The notes under the pieces were generated by a model. That model saw nothing but the letters and a program-made list of their open reading frames with translations. It was not told the origin of the DNA and ran no database searches. A program made the position numbers and the translations under genes. 55,150 nucleotides of DNA from Pseudomonadota bacterium (GTDB lineage: Bacteria; Myxococcota_A; UBA9160; SZUA-336): NCBI GenBank assembly GCA_021295775.1, contig JAGWBS010000004.1:1-55150 (forward strand), given 5' to 3'. Of the stretch, positions 27,643 through 37,419 are shown piece after piece (the first letter of the stretch is position 1; every line of letters starts with the position of its first letter).

Positions 27643-28286
27643 GCGGGACGTTCGAGCGCAGCCCGGCGCTGGAGGCGCTGGGAATCGATCACGGCTTCGG
27701 CCTGCGGGGTTCGGACCGGGCGGCGCCGGGCCGCGTGCACCGCGCGCGCCAGGTGCACGGCCGCGAGCTCCGGCGCGCCCCCCTCGAGAGCCCCGGCGTC
27801 GAGGCTGACGCGCTGTGGACGGATGCGCCCGGCGAGGCGGTCTGCGTCGCCACGGCCGACTGCGTACCGATCCTGCTGGTGGACTCGCGCCGGCGGGCGG
27901 TGGCCGCGCTGCACGCCGGCTGGCGCGGCACCGCGGCGTGCATCGCCGCGCACGCCGTCGCCCGGCTCGGGGACGAACTGGGCGCCGATCCCGCGGACTT
28001 CGTCGCCGCGCTCGGTCCTCACATCGGAGTCTGCTGCTACGAAGTCGACGAACCGGTGCGCGAGGCGATGGGCGATCCGCGCTCCTTCCGCGCGGCCGGC
28101 CGGTCCGGCCACTACATGCTCGACCTGTTCGACTGCAACCGGCGCCAGCTTCTGTTCGCCGGTCTCCCGCCCGCCAACGTGCACCGCGTCGGCGGCTGCA
28201 CGGCCTGCGACCCCGGCCGCTACGTCAGCTACCGCCGCCGCGACGCCGGTCGCATGCTGCACTACGTGCGCATGCCCTCGACTTGA
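27639..28286 (+). CDS. pgeF: Peptidoglycan editing factor PgeF / YfiH-type laccase-domain protein
   Basis: 215 residues, DUF152 family. Diagnostic motifs: QVHGRE, ATADCVPILLVD (Cys), AALHAGWRGTA (His), and GPHIGVCCYEVDEPV (second Cys region), which form the metal/active site. E. coli YfiH is reported to correct erroneous cell-wall precursor amino acids; human FAMIN relatives act on purine nucleosides. TTG start in a TTGA overlap with rluD. The C-terminal VGGCTACDPGRYVSYRR is typical of the family. Confidence 0.9.
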   Translation: MSGTFERSPALEALGIDHGFGLRGSDRAAPGRVHRARQVHGRELRRAPLESPGVEADALWTDAPGEAVCVATADCVPILLVDSRRRAVAALHAGWRGTAACIAAHAVARLGDELGADPADFVAALGPHIGVCCYEVDEPVREAMGDPRSFRAAGRSGHYMLDLFDCNRRQLLFAGLPPANVHRVGGCTACDPGRYVSYRRRDAGRMLHYVRMPST

Positions 28287-28374
28287 CGCGCCGGGCGGGG
28301 GCCGCGTCACGCGCGCCGTGCGGCGTCCGAAGCCGGCTGGAAATCCGCGCGGCGCGCGTGGCACCCTGCGCGGC

Positions 28375-29034
28375 ATGGATGTCTACGAAGCGCTGTACAC
28401 CACGCGCGCCATGCGCCGCGTCAAGCCCGACCCGATCCCCGAGTCCGTTCAGAGGAAGATCCTGGACGCCGCGATCCGCGCCCCCAGCGGCGGCAACATG
28501 CAGAGCTGGCGCTTCCTGCTGGTCGACGACCCCGAAGTGCGCCGCCGGATCGCGGCGATCTACCGCGACTGCATCAGCCAGCTCTGGGTGACGGTCTACA
28601 AGGACCGGGTCGAGCAGGCGCAAGCGAACCCCGACGCGCCCGAGTCCAAAGACTTCCAGAAGGTGTACCGCTCGGCCGAGTGGCTGGCCGACCACTTCGC
28701 CGAGATCCCGCTGCTGCTGTTCAGCTTCGCCCTGGCCGACACTTCGGGCGGCTCCATCTATCCGGCGACCTGGAGCGCCATGCTGGCCGCGCGCGCCGAG
28801 GGCGTCGGCAGCGCGCTCACCAGCGTGATGCTCTTCCGCGACGCCGAGGTGAAGGAGATCCTGGGCGTCCCCGCCGAGGAGGGCTGGCACATGTCGTCCT
28901 GCGTGACCTTCGGCTATCCGACCGGCCGCTGGGGCGTCGCCCCGCGCCGGCCCGTCCATCAGGTCGCCGGCCGCAACCGCTGGGACGGCCCCCTGGGCTT
29001 CGAAATCCCCGATCCCCTCTGGCCGGCCGAATAG
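28375..29034 (+). CDS. Nitroreductase family protein
   Basis: 219-residue flavoprotein fold. N-terminal TTRAMRRVKPDPIPESV and AIRAPSGGNMQSWRFLLV are the FMN-contact signatures; SAMLAARAEGVGSALTSVM is the C-terminal dimer/FMN segment, followed by a GYPTGRWG motif usual in this subgroup. ATG at the first conserved residue; no strong ribosome site. FMN-dependent reduction of an unknown acceptor is expected. It stands alone between pgeF and a convergent serine hydrolase gene. Confidence 0.87.
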   Translation: MDVYEALYTTRAMRRVKPDPIPESVQRKILDAAIRAPSGGNMQSWRFLLVDDPEVRRRIAAIYRDCISQLWVTVYKDRVEQAQANPDAPESKDFQKVYRSAEWLADHFAEIPLLLFSFALADTSGGSIYPATWSAMLAARAEGVGSALTSVMLFRDAEVKEILGVPAEEGWHMSSCVTFGYPTGRWGVAPRRPVHQVAGRNRWDGPLGFEIPDPLWPAE

Positions 29035-29095
29035 GCGGCTCGACCGGGCGCGGCCGGAAGGATTCCGCGGCGGAGCGCTCGGGCTCCCGGACGCG

Positions 29096-30298
29096 CTAGG
29101 CGGGGGGACAGGCGTCGAAGGCCAGGGACTGGAGTTCTTCGCGCCATTCTTCGAAGCGGGAGTCGCGCTCGCCGTTGCACAGGAAGGCGAAGGCCAGTTC
29201 GCGGTCGGGGTCGGCGAAGCCGATCTGGCCGCCGGTGCCGCGGTGGCCGAAGCTGCGCAGACTGCTTCCGCGGCCGAACGCCCCCAGGTGGAAGCCCGTG
29301 CCCCAGCGCACGGGCTCTCCGATGGTGCCGTCGACGTCGCCCGGGCGATTGGTGGGCGTGGCCACGCATTCCAGGCCGTGCCGCGTGACCAGCCGGACGC
29401 CGTCGAGTTCGCCGCCGAGCGCCAGAGCGGCGTAGACCCGCCCCAGGTCGCGCGCGCTGCCGATGGCGCCGGCGGCGGGCAGGACGGCGCGATGCGTCTC
29501 CGGACGGTTGAATCCGTGGGCCAGCTCGGGCGTGTCGCCGAAGCGCTCCCGCAGGCGCCGCTCCCGCTCGGCCGGGCTGCGCCGGGGCGCCTGCGTGCCG
29601 GTCGGCACCACGTCCAGATCGTTGTAGCACCAGGCCACGCGCCGCTCGAGTGCGGCGTCGTCCGGCAGGCCCAGGTAAAGGTCGCGCAGCCCCAGCGGCT
29701 CGAAGACCTCCTCGCGCAGGAACCGCCCGCAGTCGCGCCCGTCGATGCGCTCGATCAGCTCGTTGAGCACGTGACCGAAATTGAGCGGGTGGTAGGCGTT
29801 CTTCTCGCCCGGCACGAACGCCAGCGGCACCTCTTCCATCGCGCGGCGCAGGGCATCGCGGTCGCCGTAGTGCCGGGGGGTCAGCCAGGCGGGCCCCAAC
29901 GGGAATCCGCCCCGATGACTCATCACGTGGCGGATCGTCACGGCGGCCTTCTCCGGCACGCGGCTCGCGAAACCGGGCCAGTACTTCGCGACCGGTTCGT
30001 CGTAGTGAAAGGAGCGCCTTTCGTAGAGCATCAGCATGGCCAGCGCGGCCAGGCCCTTGGTGGCGCTGAACGTCACGAACAGCGTGTCCGGGGCGACCGG
30101 GACCGCCGTGCGCTCGCGGGCCAGCCCTCCCCCCGCGTCCAGCACGCGCCGCCCGGAACGGAAGACCGCCAGCTGCGCGCCGAGCGTGAAGCCGGCCGCC
30201 AGCCCCTCTTCGAAGCGCCCGGCCAGGCGATCCAGCGCCGCAGGATCGGCTCGCACGCCCGCGGGCGGGGTCTCGGGATCTCGCCTCCAGATGCTCAC
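29096..30298 (-). CDS. Serine hydrolase, beta-lactamase/esterase (class C-like) family
   Basis: 400 residues of the PF00144 fold. Catalytic SxxK is in FVTFSATKGLAALAML, the Tyr motif in NAYHPLNFGHVLNELI, and the HxG-type third motif in FGHRGTGGQIGFADP. No signal peptide is evident from the GTG chosen at 30298, so it is probably cytoplasmic, more like an esterase than a penicillin-interactive enzyme. TATGGT lies upstream on this strand. Divergent from prfA; substrate unknown. Confidence 0.85.
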   Translation of the reverse strand: MSIWRRDPETPPAGVRADPAALDRLAGRFEEGLAAGFTLGAQLAVFRSGRRVLDAGGGLARERTAVPVAPDTLFVTFSATKGLAALAMLMLYERRSFHYDEPVAKYWPGFASRVPEKAAVTIRHVMSHRGGFPLGPAWLTPRHYGDRDALRRAMEEVPLAFVPGEKNAYHPLNFGHVLNELIERIDGRDCGRFLREEVFEPLGLRDLYLGLPDDAALERRVAWCYNDLDVVPTGTQAPRRSPAERERRLRERFGDTPELAHGFNRPETHRAVLPAAGAIGSARDLGRVYAALALGGELDGVRLVTRHGLECVATPTNRPGDVDGTIGEPVRWGTGFHLGAFGRGSSLRSFGHRGTGGQIGFADPDRELAFAFLCNGERDSRFEEWREELQSLAFDACPPA

Positions 30299-30406
30299 GC
30301 GACCGAGACCATAGCGGGCCGCGCCGCGCCGCGTATTTCGCATCCCGTTCGCCCCCGCCGCCGGAGCGCTTGAGGAGGTGCCGCGAGTGCCCTACCACCG
30401 TGGGGG

Positions 30407-31467
<1,061 letters not shown>

Positions 31468-31471
<4 letters not shown>

Positions 31472-32310
31472 GCGCGCAGGTCTGGACTCTGATGCAGCTG
31501 CTGCGCTGGACGACGGACTTCTTCAAGCAGCACGGTCTGCTCACGGCCCGCCTCGACGCGGAGGTGCTGCTCGGCCACGTGCTGTGCATGCCGCGCATCG
31601 ATCTGTATCTGGCCTTCGACCAGCCCGTCTCGGAGGACGACCGCGCCCGCTACCGCGAGCTGGTGCGCGCGCGCGCCAAGCAGCGGGTGCCGGTCGCCTA
31701 CCTGACCGGCCAGCGCGAGTTCTGGTCGCTGCCGTTCAGCGTGGCGCCCGACGTGCTGATCCCGCGGCCGGAGACCGAATCCCTGGTGCGAGCCGCGCTG
31801 GAGATCGCTCCGCGGCGGATCGCCGAGGTCGGCGTGGGATCGGGGTGCGTGTCCGCGGTCCTGGCCCGCGAGCTTCCCGACGCCCGGCTGGTCGCGGGCG
31901 ACGTCTCCGAGTCCGCGCTGGAACTGGCGCGGAGCAACCTGGAGGCGCTGGAGCTTGCGGAGCGGGTGGAGCTGTACCGCTCGGACCTGCTGAGCGAGCT
32001 GCCGGGCGAGTTCGATCTGGTGGTCGCGAACCCGCCCTACGTCCCCAGCGCGCAGATCGACACGCTCGAGCCCGAGGTCCGGCAGGAGCCGCGCCTCGCC
32101 CTGGACGGCGGCCCCGACGGGCTGAGCGTGGTGCGGCGGCTGATCGAAGAGGCCCCGCCGCGGCTGGCGCGCCCCGGGGCGCTCGCGCTCGAACTCGGAG
32201 AGGGCCAGGCGGAAGAGGCGTCGCGGCTGGCGCGCGAATCCGGCGCGGAGCGCGTCGAGACCCGGCCCGATCTGCGGGGTGTCGAGCGCGTCCTGGTCGC
32301 GCACTATTGA
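31468..32310 (+). CDS. prmC: Peptide chain release factor N5-glutamine methyltransferase
   Basis: SAM-dependent methylation of the GGQ glutamine in release factors. 280 residues: helical N-terminal factor-binding domain with [12 protein letters not shown] and a [15 protein letters not shown] segment, then the methyltransferase domain with IPRPETE, the SAM loop [10 protein letters not shown], and the catalytic NPPY at 188-191. GTG start in a GTGA overlap with prfA. Continuing directly into hisD after 3 nt places histidine biosynthesis downstream of release-factor genes. Confidence 0.95.
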
Positions 32311-32313
32311 GCC

Positions 32314-33630
32314 ATGGCCGCGAATTCTCCGATCCGCATCCTGGACAGCGCCGACCCCGGGTTTCCGGCGGCTTTCGCGCCCCTGCTCGCGCGGCGGGAG
32401 ACCGGGCGCGCCGAACTCGAGGATGGCGTGGCCCGGATCGTCGAAGACGTGCGCCAGCGCGGCGACATGGCCGTGATCGAGGCGACCGCGCGCTTCGACG
32501 GCTACCGCCCGGCTCCGGCGGAGTTGGAGCTGAGCGCCGCCGAACTGAAGCTGAGCGCCGCCGAACTCGACTTGGACGACGACGCGGCTCTGGCCACCGC
32601 CGCCGAGCGAGTGCGGCGCTATCACGCCGCGCGCGTCCCGGATTCGTGGACCGAGTCGGGTCCGGACGAGGAACTGGGGCAGCTGGTGCGGCCGCTCGAG
32701 CGGGTCGGTCTGTACGTGCCCGGCGGCAGGGCCCCGCTGGCCTCGACCCTGCTGATGCTGGCGGTTCCCGCGCGCGCGGCGGGCGTGAAGCGGCTGTCGG
32801 TCTGTAGCCCCGGTGAGAGCGTGCACCCCGCCGTGGCGCGCGCGGCCGTTCTGGCCCGCATCGACGCCTTCCATCGCGTCGGCGGGGTTCAGGCCATCGC
32901 CGCTTTGGCCTTCGGGACCGAGAGCATCGCGCCGGTCGACAAGATCGCGGGGCCGGGCAACGCCTACGTGCAGGAGGCCAAGCGCCAGGTCTCGGGTCGG
33001 GTCGCGGTCACCGCCGAGGCCGGCCCCAGCGAGGTCTTCATCGTGGCGGAAGCGTCGGCTCCGGCCGACTTCGCGGCCGCGGACCTGCTCGCCCAGGCCG
33101 AGCACGACCCGCTCGCCAGCGCGGTCCTGGCGACTCCGGACCGCGCGCTGGCAGCGGAAGTGGCCGCCGAACTGGGCCAGCAACTCGCCTCCCTGCCCGC
33201 TCCCGAAGTCCCCCGCCGCTCGCTGGCCAAGCGCGGCGCGATCGTGGTCGTCCGCGACCTCGAAGAGGCCTTCGAGCTGGCCAACCGCTACGCGGCCGAG
33301 CACCTGCAGCTCTTCGTCGAGGACGCCGGGGCCTGGCTCGGGCGGGTCCAACACGCGGGCGCGGTCTTCGTCGGTCCGGCCAGCCCGGTGCCGCTGGGCG
33401 ACTACGTGGCCGGACCCAGTCACGTTCTGCCCACCGGCGGCGCGGCCCGTTTCGCCTCTCCGCTGGGCGTCGAGGACTTTCTCAAGCGCACCAGCCTGAT
33501 CCGGGTCGGTCCCGCCGCGGCCCGCGAGATCGCTCCGGCCGCCGTCCGGCTGGCCCGACTGGAGGGGCTCGAAGCGCACGCCAGGGCGCTGGAACGGCGC
33601 CTGCGGGGCGATTCCGACAAAACCGGGTAG
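32314..33630 (+). CDS. hisD: Histidinol dehydrogenase
   Basis: Zn-dependent four-electron oxidation of L-histidinol to L-histidine, the last biosynthetic step. 438 residues with VGLYVPGGRAPLASTLLM, DKIAGPGNAYVQEAKRQV, AEAGPSEVFIVAE, LLAQAEHDP and the C-terminal VGPASPVPLGDYVAGPSH. An internal 21-bp direct duplication at 32530-32567 adds a short AEL-x-LSA repeat in the N-terminal region. First his gene here; 74 bp then separate it from hisB, with TAGACT (33628-33633) overlapping its stop codon. Confidence 0.96.
   Translation: MAANSPIRILDSADPGFPAAFAPLLARRETGRAELEDGVARIVEDVRQRGDMAVIEATARFDGYRPAPAELELSAAELKLSAAELDLDDDAALATAAERVRRYHAARVPDSWTESGPDEELGQLVRPLERVGLYVPGGRAPLASTLLMLAVPARAAGVKRLSVCSPGESVHPAVARAAVLARIDAFHRVGGVQAIAALAFGTESIAPVDKIAGPGNAYVQEAKRQVSGRVAVTAEAGPSEVFIVAEASAPADFAAADLLAQAEHDPLASAVLATPDRALAAEVAAELGQQLASLPAPEVPRRSLAKRGAIVVVRDLEEAFELANRYAAEHLQLFVEDAGAWLGRVQHAGAVFVGPASPVPLGDYVAGPSHVLPTGGAARFASPLGVEDFLKRTSLIRVGPAAAREIAPAAVRLARLEGLEAHARALERRLRGDSDKTG
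32530..32567 (+). repeat. Tandem 21-bp-period duplication inside hisD
   Basis: The 17-mer CTGAGCGCCGCCGAACT occurs at 32530-32546 and again at 32551-32567. The translation is two successive L-S-A-A-E-L units, the second replacing one Lys-containing junction. The reading frame is preserved, so the protein is lengthened by seven residues. Confidence 0.85.
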
Positions 33631-33704
33631 ACTCTCCAGAGGCGATCCGGGGCCGGTCGCGCCCCGCTCCGACCCCCGCTGTAAGCCATGCGCCGGGAGG
33701 AAGG

Positions 33705-34292
33705 ATGAGCCGCAACGGCAGCGCATCCCGCAAGACTGCCGAGACCGACATCCAGGTCGAGATCGAGCTGGACGGATCCGGCGAGGCGCAGATCGAGACC
33801 GGCGTGGCGTTCTTCGACCACCTGCTGGACTCCCTCGCGCGGCACGGACTGTTCGACCTGCACGTGCGGGCCAAGGGGGACCTGCAGGTCGACCAGCACC
33901 ACACGGTGGAGGACGTGGGCATCGTGCTGGGCGGCGCGCTGCGCGACGCCCTGGGGGACGGCCGCGGCATGCGGCGCTTCGGCTCCGCGCGGATTCCTTT
34001 CGCCGACGCCCTGCTGAGCGTCGACCTGGACCTGTCCAACCGCCCCTACTTCGTCTACGAGGTGGAACTGCAGCGCGACTGGGTGGGCGGCTTCGACGCC
34101 GCGCTGTGCGAGGACTTCCTGTACGCGCTGGCGAACCACGGCGGCATCGACCTGCACGTCCGTCGGCTCTACGGCCACAACGTGCACCACATCGTGGAAG
34201 GCATCTTCAAGGGTCTCGGACGCGCGCTGGACGCGGCCACGCGGATCGATGACCGCATCGAGGGCGCCCTGTCCACCAAGGGATCGCTGTGA
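33705..34292 (+). CDS. hisB: Imidazoleglycerol-phosphate dehydratase
   Basis: Mn-dependent dehydration of IGP in histidine synthesis. 195 residues, monofunctional (no HisB-N phosphatase). Family motifs: GVAFFDHLLDSLARHG, the metal-binding QHHTVEDVGIVLG, RPYFVYEVE and the second metal site LYGHNVHHIVEG. ATG start behind GGGAGGAAGG. Its TGA overlaps the GTG of hisH. Confidence 0.96.
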   Translation: MSRNGSASRKTAETDIQVEIELDGSGEAQIETGVAFFDHLLDSLARHGLFDLHVRAKGDLQVDQHHTVEDVGIVLGGALRDALGDGRGMRRFGSARIPFADALLSVDLDLSNRPYFVYEVELQRDWVGGFDAALCEDFLYALANHGGIDLHVRRLYGHNVHHIVEGIFKGLGRALDAATRIDDRIEGALSTKGSL

Positions 34293-34894
34293 GCGCGTCG
34301 GTCACCCTGGTCGACTACGGGATGGGCAACCTCCCCAACGTCGCCCGCGCCTTCGAGCGCGTGGGAGCGCGCGCTTCCGTCACCGACGATCCCGGGGCGA
34401 TCGAGCGCGCCGAGCGGGTGGTCGTTCCCGGCGTGGGCGCCTGTGGCGACGCCATGGCCAATCTTCGCGCCAAGGGACTGGACCGGGCGCTGCTGGACTG
34501 GCTGGCGACCGGCCGGCCGTTCCTGGGCATCTGTCTGGGCCTTCAGCTCCTGCTCGAGCGCGCCGAAGAGGGCGACGCGACCTGCCTGGGCGTGATCCCG
34601 GGCCGCGTGGAGGCGTTTCCGGAGGACCTGGAGCTGCCGGTGCCGCACATGGGCTGGAACGAAGTCGAGCCCGAGCGGGAGCACCCGGTGGTCCGGCGGG
34701 GCCACTTCTACTTCGTGCACGGCTTCCGAGCCGCACACGTCCCGGACGAGTACTGCCTGGGCAGGACCGAGCACGGCGAGCGCTTCGTCTCGGCCGTGGG
34801 GCGCGAGAACTTCGTCGCGGTCCAGTTCCACCCGGAAAAGAGCCAGCGGGCGGGCCTGGACCTGCTCGAACGCTTCTGCGGGTGGTCGCCGTGA
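34289..34894 (+). CDS. hisH: Imidazole glycerol phosphate synthase, glutaminase subunit
   Basis: Class I glutaminase delivering ammonia to HisF. 201 residues: VTLVDYGMGNLPNVARAFE, oxyanion strand VVPGVGACGDAM, nucleophile elbow FLGICLGLQLLLE (Cys) and the His-Glu pair in VQFHPEKSQ. GTG start (GTGA overlap with hisB). The following gene is not hisA but a lipoprotein gene that overlaps the hisH stop by GTGA. Confidence 0.95.
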   Translation: MSASVTLVDYGMGNLPNVARAFERVGARASVTDDPGAIERAERVVVPGVGACGDAMANLRAKGLDRALLDWLATGRPFLGICLGLQLLLERAEEGDATCLGVIPGRVEAFPEDLELPVPHMGWNEVEPEREHPVVRRGHFYFVHGFRAAHVPDEYCLGRTEHGERFVSAVGRENFVAVQFHPEKSQRAGLDLLERFCGWSP

Positions 34895-35523
34895 CCGCGC
34901 GCGTCCCAGCGCTGCTGCTCTGCGCGCTGCTGGGAACGGCCTGCGCCGTTCCCAGCCCGGTCGTCTCGCAGCGCTCCGCCGCCGGGCCCGGCATCGAAGT
35001 GCGGAAAGTGGCCCTGGCGCCTTTCGCGCGCGGAACGCTGCGCGCGGCCGACGTCGAACAGGACGGCGTCGATCTGATCCGCTCGCGCGTGTTCGAGGCG
35101 CTGGCCGAATTCACCGACTGGGAGCTGGTGCCGCCCGAAGAGATCGACCGCTGGCTCGAGCGCGAGCAGATCTCGACCGACGGCTCCGGCGCTTCCGAGA
35201 TCGGTCCGGAGGCGGCGCGCGCCTTCGCCGCCGACGCCGTGCTCTACGGCAGCGTGCGGCGCTACCGCTCGCGCCTGGGCGGCCCGAGAGGCTCGCGGCG
35301 CCCGGCATCGGTCTGGTTCGAGCTGGAGCTGAAGCTTCCCGACGGTACGCGCCTGTGGAGGGGCACATACCGCGAGGAGCAGGCCGCGGTCTCGGACAAT
35401 CTGCTGGGGCTGCCGCGCGCCGCCTCCCGCGGCTTTCAGTGGGTCGACGCTTCCCGCCTCGCCCTGGAGGGCGCCCGGGAGCTGATCGGCGCGCTCGCCC
35501 GGGAGCAGCGGGCTTGGAAGTAA
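34891..35523 (+). CDS. Predicted lipoprotein with LpoB/CsgG-like domain, embedded in the his operon
   Basis: 210 residues. The N-terminus [17 protein letters not shown] is a short signal peptide with a probable lipidated Cys18 (lipobox imperfect, Gly at -3). The mature part has a CsgG/LpoB-like pattern: [55 protein letters not shown], then [17 protein letters not shown]. Expected location is a membrane facing the periplasm. GTG start overlaps the hisH stop (GTGA) and the 3' end overlaps the hisA start by 10 nt, so it is translationally locked between two histidine genes. Role unknown; a link to histidine synthesis is unlikely. Confidence 0.75.
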   Translation: MTARVPALLLCALLGTACAVPSPVVSQRSAAGPGIEVRKVALAPFARGTLRAADVEQDGVDLIRSRVFEALAEFTDWELVPPEEIDRWLEREQISTDGSGASEIGPEAARAFAADAVLYGSVRRYRSRLGGPRGSRRPASVWFELELKLPDGTRLWRGTYREEQAAVSDNLLGLPRAASRGFQWVDASRLALEGARELIGALAREQRAWK

Positions 35524-36239
35524 TCCCGGCGATCGACCTGCGCGGCGGCCGCCTGGTGCGCCTCGCGCAGGGAGACTACTCGCGCGAGACGGTCTACGGC
35601 GAGGAACCGGCGCGCGTCGCCGCCGCGTTCGCGGCCGCCGGAGCGCCCCGCGTTCACGTCGTGGACCTCGACGGGGCACGGGCGGGCGATCCGGCCCACG
35701 ACGGCGTGATCCGCGAGATTCTCGAGGCCACCCGCGGCGTGCCCGTCCAGACCGGCGGCGGCGTGCGCAGCGCGCGTCGCATCGCGGAGCTGCTCGAGTG
35801 GGGAGCCGACCGGGTGGTGATCGGCACGCTCGCGCTGGAGCGGCCGGAGCTGGTCCGGGAGTCCGCCGCCCGCCATCCGGGCCGCCTGGTGCTGGGTCTG
35901 GACGCCAACGACGGCCGGGTGGCCGTGCGCGGCTGGAAGGAGACTTCGACGTGGCGCGTCGAAGAGGTTCTGGAAAGCTTCGCCGGCGTGCCGCTGGCGG
36001 CCGTGCTGCACACCGACATCGCCCGGGACGGCATGCTGAGCGGCCCGAACCTGGAGGCGACCGTCGCCCTGGCCGGCCGTTCGGAGTTCCCGGTGATCGC
36101 CTCGGGCGGCGTGGCCGAGCTGTCGGATCTCGAACGCCTGGCCCGCAGCGGCGCCGTCGCCGGGGTGGTGGTCGGGCGCGCCCTGTACGAGGGCAAGTTC
36201 GGACTGGGCGAGGCGCTGGAGGCGGTGGCGAGGTGCTGA
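35514..36239 (+). CDS. hisA: ProFAR isomerase (1-(5-phosphoribosyl)-5-[(5-phosphoribosylamino)methylideneamino]imidazole-4-carboxamide isomerase)
   Basis: TIM-barrel Amadori isomerase of histidine synthesis. 241 residues beginning [16 protein letters not shown], where the catalytic Asp is in AIDLRGG, with [28 protein letters not shown] (second catalytic Asp) and [13 protein letters not shown]. The TTG at 35514 gives exactly the conserved start and overlaps the lipoprotein gene by 10 nt. Ends in a 7-nt overlap with hisF. Confidence 0.95.
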   Translation: MEVIPAIDLRGGRLVRLAQGDYSRETVYGEEPARVAAAFAAAGAPRVHVVDLDGARAGDPAHDGVIREILEATRGVPVQTGGGVRSARRIAELLEWGADRVVIGTLALERPELVRESAARHPGRLVLGLDANDGRVAVRGWKETSTWRVEEVLESFAGVPLAAVLHTDIARDGMLSGPNLEATVALAGRSEFPVIASGGVAELSDLERLARSGAVAGVVVGRALYEGKFGLGEALEAVARC

Positions 36240-37033
36240 CCAAGCGCATCATCCCCTGCCTCGACGTCAAGGACGGCCGGGTGGTCAAGGGCGTCCGCTT
36301 CGTGGACCTCAAGGACGCGGGCGACCCGGTCGAGGTGGCCGCAGCCTACGACGCGCAGGGCGCGGACGAGCTGTGCTTCCTGGACATCAACGCCTCGCAC
36401 GAGAACCGCGCCCCCAAAGACGCGCTGGGGGCGCGGACCGCGGAGCGCGTCACCATCCCTTTTTCCGTGGGCGGTGGGGTGCGCTCCGTCGATGACGTGC
36501 GCAGCCTGCTGGCCGCGGGCGCCGACAAAGTCTCCGTCAACTCCGCCGCCGTGGCCCGTCCCGAACTGGTCTCGGAGGCCGCCGAGAGGCTCGGCTCGGC
36601 CAACCTGATCGTGGCGATCGACGCCCGGCGCCGCGATCCGCTCGATCCGGCCCGCGGCTGGGAAGTCTACACGCACGGCGGCCGGCGCCCCGCCGGGCTG
36701 GACGCCCTCGCCTGGGCCCGGCGGGTCGAGGGCCTGGGGGCGGGCGAGATCCTGCTGACCAGCATGGACCGGGACGGGACCGGCGACGGCTACGACCTGC
36801 CTCTGACCCGCGCCGTCAGCGACGCGCTGCGCATCCCGGTGATCGCCTCCGGAGGAGCGGGAAGCCTCCGGCATCTTGGCGAGGGTCTGGACGACGGACC
36901 CGGCGGTGGGGCGGCCGCGGCCGTTCTGGCGGCCAGCATCTTCCACTTCGGGACCTTTACCGTGCCCGAAACCAAGGACTATTTGGAGCGGCGCGGAATC
37001 CGCGTCCGCCCGATGGAAGCGGCCGCCGGCTGA
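36233..37033 (+). CDS. hisF: Imidazole glycerol phosphate synthase, cyclase subunit
   Basis: TIM-barrel cyclase/lyase partner of HisH. 266 residues: [19 protein letters not shown] start (catalytic Asp in LDVKDG), [45 protein letters not shown] (second catalytic Asp) and [14 protein letters not shown] small Gly/Asp-rich insertion follows that last motif. GTG start inside the hisA end. Last his gene; hisG, hisC, hisI/E are not in the window. Confidence 0.95.
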   Translation: MLTKRIIPCLDVKDGRVVKGVRFVDLKDAGDPVEVAAAYDAQGADELCFLDINASHENRAPKDALGARTAERVTIPFSVGGGVRSVDDVRSLLAAGADKVSVNSAAVARPELVSEAAERLGSANLIVAIDARRRDPLDPARGWEVYTHGGRRPAGLDALAWARRVEGLGAGEILLTSMDRDGTGDGYDLPLTRAVSDALRIPVIASGGAGSLRHLGEGLDDGPGGGAAAAVLAASIFHFGTFTVPETKDYLERRGIRVRPMEAAAG

Positions 37034-37134
37034 ACCGCATCCACCGGACCGGAGATAGGGGGGGATTCACGACAGTTGCGCATCGTCACGGATACGCCAT
37101 CCTGTCCGGCCCCGTAGGTGTGGAGGAACGAGAT

Positions 37135-37329
37135 CTGCCCGGCGTCAAGATTAAAGAGAACGAGAGCTTCGAGCAGGCGCTTAAGCGCTTTAAGAAGCAA
37201 TGCGAGAAGGCGGGCATCATGTACGAACTCCGCAAGCGCGAGCACTACGAGAAACCCAGCGTGCGTCGCAAGAAGAAGGCGCTCGCCGCCCGCAAGCGGG
37301 CTCTCAAGAAACTGAAAGCGCAACGATAA
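37135..37329 (+). CDS. rpsU: 30S ribosomal protein S21, apparent CTG start
   Basis: 64 residues: [18 protein letters not shown], then [21 protein letters not shown] and the Lys/Arg-rich C-terminal helix [21 protein letters not shown], all diagnostic of bS21. In the family the start is Met-Pro-Gly-Val; here Pro-Gly-Val is preceded by CTG at 37135, with GGAGGAA (37122-37128) 6 nt upstream. The only conventional in-frame alternative, GTG 37120, adds five non-family residues, has no Shine-Dalgarno and overlaps the one just described. I therefore call CTG. First gene of rpsU-dnaG-rpoD. A weak TTGCGC/CATCCT promoter candidate lies at 37076-37103. Confidence 0.9.
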   Translation: MPGVKIKENESFEQALKRFKKQCEKAGIMYELRKREHYEKPSVRRKKKALAARKRALKKLKAQR

Positions 37330-37332
37330 CCA

Positions 37333-37373
37333 CGAGCCCGGTGCGGCCCAGCCCGCACCGGGCTCGTTCTTTC
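37333..37373 (+). terminator. Intrinsic terminator between rpsU and dnaG
   Basis: A perfect 14-bp GC-rich stem (37333-37346 with 37353-37366), 6-nt loop and TTCTTT tail begins 4 nt after the rpsU stop. E. coli has a terminator at the equivalent place in its rpsU-dnaG-rpoD operon, where it lowers primase and sigma levels relative to S21. The same role is likely here. Confidence 0.85.
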
Positions 37374-37419
37374 CGGGCCCCAGCTTCATAAACAGACCGT
37401 AGGAAGAATCAGCTCCCCC

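Noticed and set aside
28284..28309. TGACGCG/CGCGTCA inverted repeat overlapping the pgeF stop
   Set aside because: No T-run follows and the 12-nt loop is GC-rich; such repeats are expected by chance in this composition.
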